In this document: positions 1 to 6,936 of the stretch, one piece after another
Numbering within the stretch: position 1 is the stretch's first letter
Layout of the letters: every line of letters begins with the position of its first letter
Assembly: GCA_947632425.1 (NCBI GenBank)
Contig: CANRPG010000058.1
Coordinates: 1-10,106, forward strand
DNA length: 10,106 nucleotides
Source: an uncultured Clostridia bacterium
GTDB taxonomy: Bacteria > Bacillota > Clostridia > Oscillospirales > Ruminococcaceae
Direction: 5' to 3'
Notes under the pieces: generated by a model
The model's input: only the letters and a program-made list of their open reading frames with translations
What the model was told of the DNA's origin: nothing
The model's database searches: none
Position numbers and translations under genes: made by a program

Positions 1-2
1 GC

Positions 3-1304
3 ATACTTACCGTAAGAGGCGGTATGACATCTCACGCTGCCGTTGTTGCACGTGGTATGGGTACCTGCTGCGTATCGGGCTGCTCCGAGATAAAGATGGA
101 CGAAGCCAACAAGAAGTTCGAGCTCGCAGGAAAGACTTTCCACGAGGGCGACTACATTTCTATAGACGGCTCTACAGGTAACATCTATGACGGTATAATC
201 CCGACCGTTGACGCTACCATAGCAGGCGAGTTCGGAAGAATAATGGCTTGGGCTGACAAGTACAGAAAACTTAAAGTTAGAACAAACGCTGATACTCCTG
301 CCGATGCTAAGAAGGCAAGAGAGCTTGGCGCTGAGGGTATCGGACTTTGCCGTACAGAGCATATGTTCTTTGATCCCGACAGGATCGCAGCATTCAGAGA
401 GATGATCTGCTCCGATACCGTTGAGGAAAGAGAAGCTGCTCTGGCTAAGATAGAGCCTATGCAGCAGAGCGACTTTGAGGCTCTTTATGAGGCTCTTGAA
501 GGCTGCCCTGTTACTATCAGATTCCTCGATCCGCCTCTGCACGAATTTGTTCCTACAGAAGAAGCTGACATAGAGGCTCTCGCTAAGGCTCAGGGCAAGA
601 GCGTTGAGACTATCAAGAACATCATCGCTTCACTGCATGAGTTCAACCCGATGATGGGTCACCGCGGCTGCCGTCTGGCTGTAACATACCCCGAAATAGC
701 TAAGATGCAGACAAAGGCTGTTATCAAGGCTGCTATCAATGTTAAGAAAGCTCACCCCGACTGGGCAGTTGAGCCTGAGATAATGATTCCGCTGGTAGGC
801 GACGTTAAGGAGCTCAAGTATGTTAAGAAGACCGTTGTTGAGACCGCTGATGCAGTTATTGCTGAGGCTGGCTCTGACCTCAAATATGAGGTAGGTACTA
901 TGATAGAGATACCGAGAGCTGCTCTTACCGCTGACGAGATAGCTAAGGAAGCTGACTTCTTCTGCTTCGGTACCAACGACCTTACTCAGATGACATTCGG
1001 CTTCTCAAGAGACGACGCAGGCAAGTTCCTCGGAGCTTACTATGATGCTAAGATCTATGAGAACGATCCGTTCGCAAAGCTGGATCAGACAGGCGTTGGC
1101 AAGCTGATGAAGATGGCTATCGACCTTGGCAAGCCGGTAAATCCGAAGCTTCACTGCGGTATATGCGGCGAGCACGGCGGCGACCCGACTTCTGTTGAGT
1201 TCTGCCACAAGATAGGTCTTGACTATGTATCCTGCTCACCTTTCCGTGTGCCTATAGCAAGACTTGCTGCTGCTCAGGCAGCTATTAACGAAAGAAGGAA
1301 ATAA
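3..1304 (+). CDS. ppdK: Pyruvate, phosphate dikinase, C-terminal half (5' partial)
   Basis: This enzyme interconverts pyruvate + ATP + Pi and PEP + AMP + PPi in the cytoplasm; in clostridia it usually serves glycolysis or gluconeogenesis at the PEP/pyruvate node. The reading frame is open from base 3, so the gene begins upstream; 433 residues are visible. The first visible residues are the swivelling-domain motif GGMTSHAAVVARGMG, whose phospho-carrier His is codon 33-35. The PEP-utilising TIM barrel follows, with GIGLCRTEHMF, MMGHRGCRL, GTNDLTQMTFGFSRDD and, near the end, CGICGEHGGDP, where the second Cys (1164-1166) is the proton-donor Cys. Distances from the His and Cys to the C terminus (422 and 45 residues) match the roughly 874-residue family, so this is the intact C-terminal half. 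The N-terminal ATP-grasp domain is outside the window. Codon use (many GCT, AAG, GTT) suggests high expression. The stop is TAA at 1302-1304; an in-frame echo of the tail lies just downstream. Confidence 0.97.
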   Translation: MLTVRGGMTSHAAVVARGMGTCCVSGCSEIKMDEANKKFELAGKTFHEGDYISIDGSTGNIYDGIIPTVDATIAGEFGRIMAWADKYRKLKVRTNADTPADAKKARELGAEGIGLCRTEHMFFDPDRIAAFREMICSDTVEEREAALAKIEPMQQSDFEALYEALEGCPVTIRFLDPPLHEFVPTEEADIEALAKAQGKSVETIKNIIASLHEFNPMMGHRGCRLAVTYPEIAKMQTKAVIKAAINVKKAHPDWAVEPEIMIPLVGDVKELKYVKKTVVETADAVIAEAGSDLKYEVGTMIEIPRAALTADEIAKEADFFCFGTNDLTQMTFGFSRDDAGKFLGAYYDAKIYENDPFAKLDQTGVGKLMKMAIDLGKPVNPKLHCGICGEHGGDPTSVEFCHKIGLDYVSCSPFRVPIARLAAAQAAINERRK

Positions 1305-1316
1305 TTCCTCACTTTG

Positions 1317-1355
1317 TTCACAGCAAGGCAGGCTGCAATAGCTGACAAGAAGTAA
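1317..1355 (+). repeat. Vestigial second copy of the ppdK C-terminal tail
   Basis: In the same frame as ppdK, past its TAA stop, the DNA reads FTARQAAIADKK followed by another TAA (1353-1355). The real ppdK tail reads ARLAAAQAAINERRK-stop. The shared QAAI plus a charged Lys/Arg-rich end and stop suggests a duplicated or recombined 3' end, with the outer copy now stranded as untranslated sequence. The two copies have diverged at the nucleotide level. Chance similarity is possible because the match is short. Confidence 0.45.
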
Positions 1356-1389
1356 TTGATCTATAAGGTAAATAACAGAATATTACCCG

Positions 1390-1425
1390 GCCCGAAGGAC
1401 ATTAGTCTTTCGGGCTTTGTTTTGC
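1390..1425 (+). terminator. Intrinsic terminator after ppdK
   Basis: An 11-bp stem (GCCCGAAGGAC, 1390-1400, with GTCTTTCGGGC, 1405-1415) contains one G-U pair and closes a 4-nt ATTA loop. It is followed by the T-rich stretch TTTGTTTTG. It lies 86 nt after the ppdK stop and ahead of the jet promoter, so it should insulate the two units. A weaker A/T-rich hairpin (GGTAAATA/TATTACC, 1367-1387) sits directly in front of it. Confidence 0.9.
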
Positions 1426-1510
1426 TGTGATTTGTTGTATGATAAAACGCCTGAGCTGCTTGAACAGTTGATCGGCAAAGGAAGCGGCATATGCAAGAAT
1501 ATATTTTGTA

Positions 1511-1539
1511 TTGACACTATGGCGATATTTTGTTATAAT
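1511..1539 (+). promoter_or_regulatory. Consensus SigA promoter of the jet operon
   Basis: A perfect -35 TTGACA (1511-1516) and a perfect -10 TATAAT (1534-1539) are separated by 17 bp, with an extended -10 TG at 1531-1532. Transcription should start near 1546, giving a leader of only about 20-30 nt before jetA. Such a consensus site implies strong, basal expression unless a repressor acts. The 9-bp direct repeat ATATTTTGT at 1501-1509 and 1525-1533 brackets the -35 and could be an operator, but this is inference. The stretch 1426-1510 upstream holds no gene that I can support; it contains the 8-bp palindrome GCATATGC (1487-1494). Confidence 0.9.
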
Positions 1540-1558
1540 ACTATTACGGAGCTATGAC

Positions 1559-1565
1559 AGAGGGT
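1559..1565 (+). promoter_or_regulatory. Ribosome binding site that makes the jetA start ambiguous
   Basis: The motif AGAGGGT lies directly against GTG 1564 (too close to serve it) but 8 nt before the in-frame TTG at 1573, a good spacing. A second candidate, GGAG at 1548-1551, lies 12 nt before GTG 1564. No in-frame ATG is available. TTG 1573 would remove three residues from the N terminus. Confidence 0.5.
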
Positions 1566-2973
1566 GCGAACATTGCAGTTATATGACATAATACCCGATA
1601 ATTTATTTTCACCGCTTGCATCGAAAAACAAACGCTTGTATGCAAACGGTTTGTTTGTTATACTCGATGCATTCAGACAGCAGCTGAAGATATCGAAAGA
1701 TGAGCTTATTTCAATGATGTCTGCAAGTCTGGAGAGCGAGCTTATGTATGCGGATTTTTCTGACGAGGAACTTTTTGAGAATGAATTGACTTTGTCGGGG
1801 AAGGCGCATTTTCTTGTTCGCAAATTTCGGCAGACGGGTTGGATACTGCTGGAGACGGGCGCAGATATGAAGGAATATATATCCGTTCCAAGCTACAGCT
1901 ATCAGATAATTCAGCTGCTGCACGACCTGAAAGAACCAACGAAAGAAGAAAATTTTGCTTTTGTGTATTCTACATATTCTTCGCTGAAAAATGCCGATGA
2001 AACGAGAGACCCGTTTGAAATGGCAACTGCGCTTTATGACGGCGCTGCCCGCACCGAAAAACTTGTGGAGAGCCTGAAATCGGTATTTCACAGCATAACG
2101 TATTATAATCAGCGGCTTATTGAAGAACTGAATATCAACAATGTTTTGTATTCGCACTATGAGATGTATCAGGAAGAGATAATACAGCGCATACTCAGCC
2201 CTTTGAAAATACGCGATTCTGTGCCGAAATACAAACAGCCGCTTACGAATATCCTGAAAAAATGGCTGGTGGATAAAAATGCTCTTGAAAGTATGGCTGA
2301 GTATATTGTTTCATCTTCGGGCGGAGAAGGCGGCATGGAAAAGTGCCGCATGGAGATACAGCGCAAGATATATTACATAATAGATACTTATGAAAATTTA
2401 GAGCGGAATTATATTCAGGTGATAGACGACAAGAACACTCGCTACACAAGGGCGACAACGCAAAAAATGGATTACCTGATAAACTCGGATCAGACGATAA
2501 AAGGCGATCTTATAAATATTCTGAAAGCTTTGTCAGATGATGAAACTGCCGGCAGGGCTTTGGAACTGACTTCGGATTCTTTTGAAATATATGAGCTTAG
2601 CTGGCTGTCGGAGGAGAGCCTTTACGACAGGAAACGAGGCGTTCGCAGAAAGAGAGAGGCGCAGCTTTATATGGAGGACAACATGGCACAGCTTGCAGAA
2701 AAAGCAAGGGCCATGGCGGCACAGACCATGAAAAACAAGTATGGCAGGAGAGAGACAGCGGCGTTTGTTGAGGGGCTTCTTTCGGGGCGCGACAGCATTT
2801 CGACCGAGGAATTTGATATAAAAGACGACGACATTTACATAAAAACACTGCTTGCGGCAGTGCACGCAAATGATGAAAACTCGTTTTACAATATAGAAAT
2901 TCACGAGGGGCAGACAGGTTCAAAGCAGTATAGGGTACCGCTGATAGTATACAAAAGGAGAAAAGGCAGATGA
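1564..2973 (+). CDS. jetA: Wadjet protein JetA (kleisin, MukF-like; DUF5716-type)
   Basis: JetA is the kleisin of the Wadjet SMC complex; by analogy with MukF it bridges the two JetC heads and holds JetB. The 469-residue protein has an N-terminal winged-helix-like region (about residues 22-110, including RLYANGLFVILDAF and KAHFLVRKFRQTGWI). A helical middle part (about 150-330) contains RNYIQVIDDKNTRYTRATTQ, which I associate with the clostridial DUF5716 JetA family. The C-terminal region (about 350-469) is rich in charged helices (DRKRGVRRKREAQLYMEDNM). Length fits JetA. It is the first gene of a four-gene operon behind a consensus promoter, and its TGA overlaps the jetB ATG by 4 nt. The start is GTG 1564 or, with the better-placed ribosome binding site, TTG 1573; either is a weak start. 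The JetA call rests as much on the jetB-jetC-jetD context as on its own sequence. I favour a Wadjet type other than type I (whose JetA is DUF3375), but cannot settle the subtype by eye. Confidence 0.85.
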   Translation: MRTLQLYDIIPDNLFSPLASKNKRLYANGLFVILDAFRQQLKISKDELISMMSASLESELMYADFSDEELFENELTLSGKAHFLVRKFRQTGWILLETGADMKEYISVPSYSYQIIQLLHDLKEPTKEENFAFVYSTYSSLKNADETRDPFEMATALYDGAARTEKLVESLKSVFHSITYYNQRLIEELNINNVLYSHYEMYQEEIIQRILSPLKIRDSVPKYKQPLTNILKKWLVDKNALESMAEYIVSSSGGEGGMEKCRMEIQRKIYYIIDTYENLERNYIQVIDDKNTRYTRATTQKMDYLINSDQTIKGDLINILKALSDDETAGRALELTSDSFEIYELSWLSEESLYDRKRGVRRKREAQLYMEDNMAQLAEKARAMAAQTMKNKYGRRETAAFVEGLLSGRDSISTEEFDIKDDDIYIKTLLAAVHANDENSFYNIEIHEGQTGSKQYRVPLIVYKRRKGR

Positions 2974-3596
2974 ATTTACAGCAGTTTGAAGCTATGACAG
3001 CAAAAGAACAGGCGGAGTTTTCAAGGTTGTGCAATAAGCTGCTCTCGAGTACATATGTACTTCGTGAGGACGAAAATGGGAGGATATCGAGAGACTACAC
3101 GTTTATTGAGAGAAATTACGAGCTTTTCAGCGACTGGCTCTCTCTTGGCGGCTGGCGGATCTACAAAGACAGTCAGTATGGGGTGATATACGTAAAGAAC
3201 ACCGAGGGGTACAACAAACTTTCTCTTGATAAGCTTGCGACTGTAATGCTGATAACACTTCGCATAATTTACGAAGAGAAGCGCACGCAGGCAGGACTTA
3301 CAAACGATGTTTCAATAACGGTGGGAGAACTGCTTAGCAAGATGATAAACGAATATTCTGTATATACAAAAAAGCCGCCGCAGAAAGATATGAAAGATGT
3401 TTTCCGCATACTGGAAGATCACTCTCTGATACGCAGACTTGGCGACGGCTATGACGATATGGAATGCAGGCTGCAAATACTGCCCTCTATACTTATTGCT
3501 GTTTCAAACGAGAGATGCAAGACGATCTGCGACAAGCTGAGAACGGAAGCGGAGGAAGAACATAATGAAGAAACTGACACGGCTTTTGCTTATTAA
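2970..3596 (+). CDS. jetB: Wadjet protein JetB (KITE subunit, MukE-like; DUF4194)
   Basis: JetB is the small accessory subunit that binds the JetA kleisin, like MukE with MukF, and helps the complex contact DNA. The 208-residue protein has the DUF4194 pattern: an N-terminal helix leading to LLSSTYVLRED (about 25-35), then YTFIERNYELFSDWLSLGGW (about 43-62), a beta-hairpin-like GVIYVKN (71-77), and winged-helix segments LDKLATVMLITLRIIYEEKR (86-105) and MKDVFRILEDHSLIRRLGDG (141-160). The tail is acidic (EAEEEHNEETD). The start is ATG 2970, overlapping the jetA stop (ATGA), with AAGGAG at 2955-2960, 9 nt upstream. Its 3' end overlaps jetC by 32 nt. Both overlaps suggest translational coupling and fixed stoichiometry. 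No key part appears missing. Confidence 0.88.
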   Translation: MNLQQFEAMTAKEQAEFSRLCNKLLSSTYVLREDENGRISRDYTFIERNYELFSDWLSLGGWRIYKDSQYGVIYVKNTEGYNKLSLDKLATVMLITLRIIYEEKRTQAGLTNDVSITVGELLSKMINEYSVYTKKPPQKDMKDVFRILEDHSLIRRLGDGYDDMECRLQILPSILIAVSNERCKTICDKLRTEAEEEHNEETDTAFAY

Positions 3597-6500
3597 CTGG
3601 CACTTTTTTCAGCACCAGATAATTGAATTCGGTGATATAAATTTTCTGACGGGCAAAAATTCTGCCGGTAAATCGACGATAATAGATGCGCTTCAGATAG
3701 CGCTGCTTGGCGAGATACGCAGTTCGGCATTTAACAGGGCGGCAAGCAAAAAGTCTGAAAGAACGCTGAAAAGCTATCTTGTGGGATCGCTTGGAGAGGA
3801 CATTGACAGCGGTGTGAAAAGTCTGCGCGAGGGGAAAGATTTCAGCAGCTATATAGCCGCTGAATTTTACGACGACATGAAAGACACCTGCTTCTGCGTG
3901 GGTGCGGTCTTTGATACCTATGCTGACGGCGGCGACATTACAAAGAGATTTTTCTGGCTGCGCTCGCAGATACCGCAGCACCATTTTATTGTTGACGGCA
4001 AAACGATGGACAGCCGCGAGGCGACTAAGTGGTTCAAAGAGAATATGCCGAACAGATATGAAACGAAAGACACTGCGGAAGCATATAAGAAACTTTTGCT
4101 GCAAAGATTTAATGTGCATGAAGAAAAGTTCTTTGCCATGATGAAGAAGGCCATATCGTTTGAGCCTATAAACGATATTGAGAAATTTATTACAGAAAAC
4201 GTCTGCGATGTGGAGGACAACATTGACATCAGAGAAATGCAGGAAAATATACTGCAATACCGAAAGCAGGAGGATATAGCCAAAAACTTTGAGCAAAAGC
4301 TTGCCGCTCTGGAAAAGATACATGGGCAGTATGAAGAAGTTGCAAAGCTGCGCTCGAGAGGCGAAATACAGAGATTTCTGATAGACTATGCTATGCTTGA
4401 AGATATTTGCAAGCAGCTTGAAAAGGCATATGAAGAAGCAAAAAAGTACGATGCTGACATTGAGGAGTTTGAAGCGAAATACAGAGAACTGAATCATAAA
4501 AAAGAAGAACTTGAAAATCAGAAAGAACAGCTGCAATATGACCTGGCGGCTTTTCGCATGGACAGCAATATTGACAATCTTACAAAGGATAAAGAGAGAC
4601 TTGAAAAGCAGATAAACGAATCGAAAGAGAAAATAACGCAGTTTGTTTATATGATAAGAACGCAGGCAATGCGGTGGTGTGATCTGTTTGAAAAATGTTT
4701 GCCGCAGCTTGAAGAGGCGCAGGTCGGGGAGCGGCCGGAAGTTTGCTTGCAAAAGCTGAAAACGCTTGTTTCTCTTAAAGATGATGATCTTGACGGGCTG
4801 TCGGCAGGGTGGTTCACATCGCTGCGCGAGGCATACCGCGAGGCAGGCGATGTAATACGACCGATATTGAGCGCGATGCAAAGCGCCTCACGGGAGCAGA
4901 AAGAACTAAGCGATACACTGAAGTCGGAGATAGAGGGTCTGAAAAGGGGACTTAAGGCATACCCTGCAAAGGCGGTAAGGCTGAAAGAGGCTATAGCAGA
5001 GGGGCTGCGGCAAAAGCACGGAAAAGAGATAAGCGTGGAATTTCTGGCGGACGTTATAGATATTACCGACGAGCAGTGGCATGATGCGGTAGAGGGGTAT
5101 CTGAACATTCAGCGAATGAACATAATAACCGAGCCGCGGTATTTTATGGACGCTTATGAAATTTATCGTTCTATACAGTTTGGAGAGAGGATACACGGCT
5201 ATGCGGTGGTGGATCTTGAAAAGGTATTCGAGCAGGAGCGCAAGATACTGCCCGGCAGCCTTTACGAGGTGATACAGGCGAAAGACCCGTATGTAAAGGC
5301 GTATATGGCGTATCTGTTGGGAAGGGTTATGCGCTGCGAGAATGACAGCGAACTGAGAAGCCATAAAATTTCGGTAACGAAAGACTGTATGCAGTACAGC
5401 GGATATGCTGTGAAAGCGATGGATCAGAATGCATATACAACACCGTATATCGGGCGCGGCGCAGTTCAGAAGCAGATAGAAAGGAAAACGGCGCAGCTTT
5501 CGGACTTGGAAGAAGAGAGAAAGCTTACAGAAGAAAAAATTGCCGCGGTAAGACCCGTTATTGAAGATGAATGGTTTTTATCGGAAGGATTTATAGCGAC
5601 CACTGTAAATGATATTTTTGAAAGGCGCGCCATGCTGCCAAAGCTGCAAGAGCAGTTGGAGGAGATATACCAAAAGCTTGACAAGATAGACCTTTTCTGG
5701 ATGCAAAACAAAGAAGATGAGATAGAAGCGGTAAAGAAAGAGATAGCCGCTGTTGAAGCCAAGGCACTGGAGACATATAGCTTTATAGGCGAATGGCGGC
5801 AGGAAAAGCAGGAGACCGTAAACAAGCGCATACCGGCTTTGCAGCAGGAGCAGCAGGAGGCAAAGCTGCATATAGAGCAGGAATACGCAGAAGAATTTGC
5901 AGATACTGTGGGCAGGGCGCGCTATGAACAGGAACTTTTGCGCTGCGGTTCGCCAAAAGCGGTAGCGGAAGCTTTTTCTTCGCCGCTGAAGCAGACGGAA
6001 ACTTTGCTGAAACAGGCTCAGGACAGGCTTATTGACCTGAGAGGTAATTACAACACGGTGCAGCACGCTTCTTTTGCTCTTACAAACACTGAGAATAACG
6101 CCGAGTTTGAGGAAGAGTATCATAAAATATCCGATTACGAGCTGCCGAAGTATCGTGAGCGCATAGAGAAGGCAAAGCAAGATGCCATGGAGCAGTTCAG
6201 GAATGATTTTATATATCGGCTCAGGAGCAACATAAATAACGCTTACGAAAAAACAGACGAGCTCAACAGAGCTCTTAAAATGGTGCAGTTCGGGAATGAT
6301 TCGTATAAATTTGATATAAAGCCCTCGCCTGCTTACCGCGAATACTACGATATGATAATGTCTGACTTGCTTGAATTCGGAACGGCAGGGCTTTTCGGTC
6401 TGGAATTTACGCAGCGTTATCAGACGACTATTGACAACCTGTTTTCGCAGATACTGAGCCTTTCGGAAGATGATACGGGAAAGACGGCGCAGAATGTGGA

Positions 6501-6936
6501 GATGTTCAGTCAGTATAAAACATATCTGACGTTTGATCTGCTTTCGACCGACAGCAGCGGGCGCACCGACAAATTGTCAAAGTCGATATTTACAAAATCG
6601 GGCGGAGAGACGCAGACGCCTTTTTATATAGCGGTGCTGGCTTCGTTCGCGCAGCTGTACAGAATATCGGACAGCTCTGAATACGGCAACACTCTCAGGC
6701 TGGTTATTTTTGACGAGGCTTTCAACAAAATGGACGACGAAAGAATAACCGAAAGTGTAAAGCTGCTGCGAAAATTCGGGTTGCAGGCTATAGTATGCAC
6801 GCCGCCCGACAAAGCCGCGGATTTGCAGCCTATATCGGACAAAACACTGCTCGTTCACAAGGAACAGACAGGGAAAATATACAGCTCGGCTGTAATTGAA
6901 TGGTCAAAGGAAATAGAAGAAGCGTATGGATCATAA
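3565..6936 (+). CDS. jetC: Wadjet protein JetC (SMC/MukB-like ATPase)
   Basis: JetC is the SMC motor of Wadjet: a dimer that hydrolyses ATP to extrude DNA loops and sense small circular DNA. The 1123-residue protein begins with an SMC head half, NWHFFQHQIIEFGDINFLTG, and Walker A GKNSAGKST (residues 30-38). A long coiled coil (about 220-480, e.g. KKEELENQKEQLQYDL) leads to a compact hinge-like domain (about 490-640, preceded by ITDEQWHDAVEGYLN and containing KDPYVKAYMAYLLGRV). A returning coiled coil (about 640-910) leads to the second head half, with the ABC signature KSGGETQTPF (S1012-G1014) and Walker B LVIFDEAF (D1050, catalytic E1051) followed by the D-loop NKMDDERI. All ATPase motifs are intact, so it should be active. 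The start is ATG 3565 with GGAGG at 3551-3555, 9 nt upstream, inside the end of jetB. The stop overlaps jetD by 11 nt. A generic SbcC/RecN-like ATPase is excluded by the neighbours. Confidence 0.95.
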   Translation: MKKLTRLLLINWHFFQHQIIEFGDINFLTGKNSAGKSTIIDALQIALLGEIRSSAFNRAASKKSERTLKSYLVGSLGEDIDSGVKSLREGKDFSSYIAAEFYDDMKDTCFCVGAVFDTYADGGDITKRFFWLRSQIPQHHFIVDGKTMDSREATKWFKENMPNRYETKDTAEAYKKLLLQRFNVHEEKFFAMMKKAISFEPINDIEKFITENVCDVEDNIDIREMQENILQYRKQEDIAKNFEQKLAALEKIHGQYEEVAKLRSRGEIQRFLIDYAMLEDICKQLEKAYEEAKKYDADIEEFEAKYRELNHKKEELENQKEQLQYDLAAFRMDSNIDNLTKDKERLEKQINESKEKITQFVYMIRTQAMRWCDLFEKCLPQLEEAQVGERPEVCLQKLKTLVSLKDDDLDGLSAGWFTSLREAYREAGDVIRPILSAMQSASREQKELSDTLKSEIEGLKRGLKAYPAKAVRLKEAIAEGLRQKHGKEISVEFLADVIDITDEQWHDAVEGYLNIQRMNIITEPRYFMDAYEIYRSIQFGERIHGYAVVDLEKVFEQERKILPGSLYEVIQAKDPYVKAYMAYLLGRVMRCENDSELRSHKISVTKDCMQYSGYAVKAMDQNAYTTPYIGRGAVQKQIERKTAQLSDLEEERKLTEEKIAAVRPVIEDEWFLSEGFIATTVNDIFERRAMLPKLQEQLEEIYQKLDKIDLFWMQNKEDEIEAVKKEIAAVEAKALETYSFIGEWRQEKQETVNKRIPALQQEQQEAKLHIEQEYAEEFADTVGRARYEQELLRCGSPKAVAEAFSSPLKQTETLLKQAQDRLIDLRGNYNTVQHASFALTNTENNAEFEEEYHKISDYELPKYRERIEKAKQDAMEQFRNDFIYRLRSNINNAYEKTDELNRALKMVQFGNDSYKFDIKPSPAYREYYDMIMSDLLEFGTAGLFGLEFTQRYQTTIDNLFSQILSLSEDDTGKTAQNVEMFSQYKTYLTFDLLSTDSSGRTDKLSKSIFTKSGGETQTPFYIAVLASFAQLYRISDSSEYGNTLRLVIFDEAFNKMDDERITESVKLLRKFGLQAIVCTPPDKAADLQPISDKTLLVHKEQTGKIYSSAVIEWSKEIEEAYGS

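Noticed and set aside
1367..1387. Hairpin GGTAAATA/TATTACC ahead of the ppdK terminator
   Set aside because: It is a short A/T-rich stem with a bulge and no T-run. It may add stability but is not supportable as a separate element.
1420..1559. Open stretch reading YDKTPELLEQLIGKGSG in the gap before the jet promoter, possibly a gene remnant
   Set aside because: There is no start with a ribosome binding site, it runs through the terminator tail and the jet promoter, and I recognise no family. It is too short to support a pseudogene call.
3493..4881. 462-codon open frame on the - strand opposite jetB/jetC
   Set aside because: It is the complement of a coding region rich in Glu/Lys codons, which gives Phe/Leu-rich shadow protein. 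There is no promoter or ribosome binding site and no recognisable domain.
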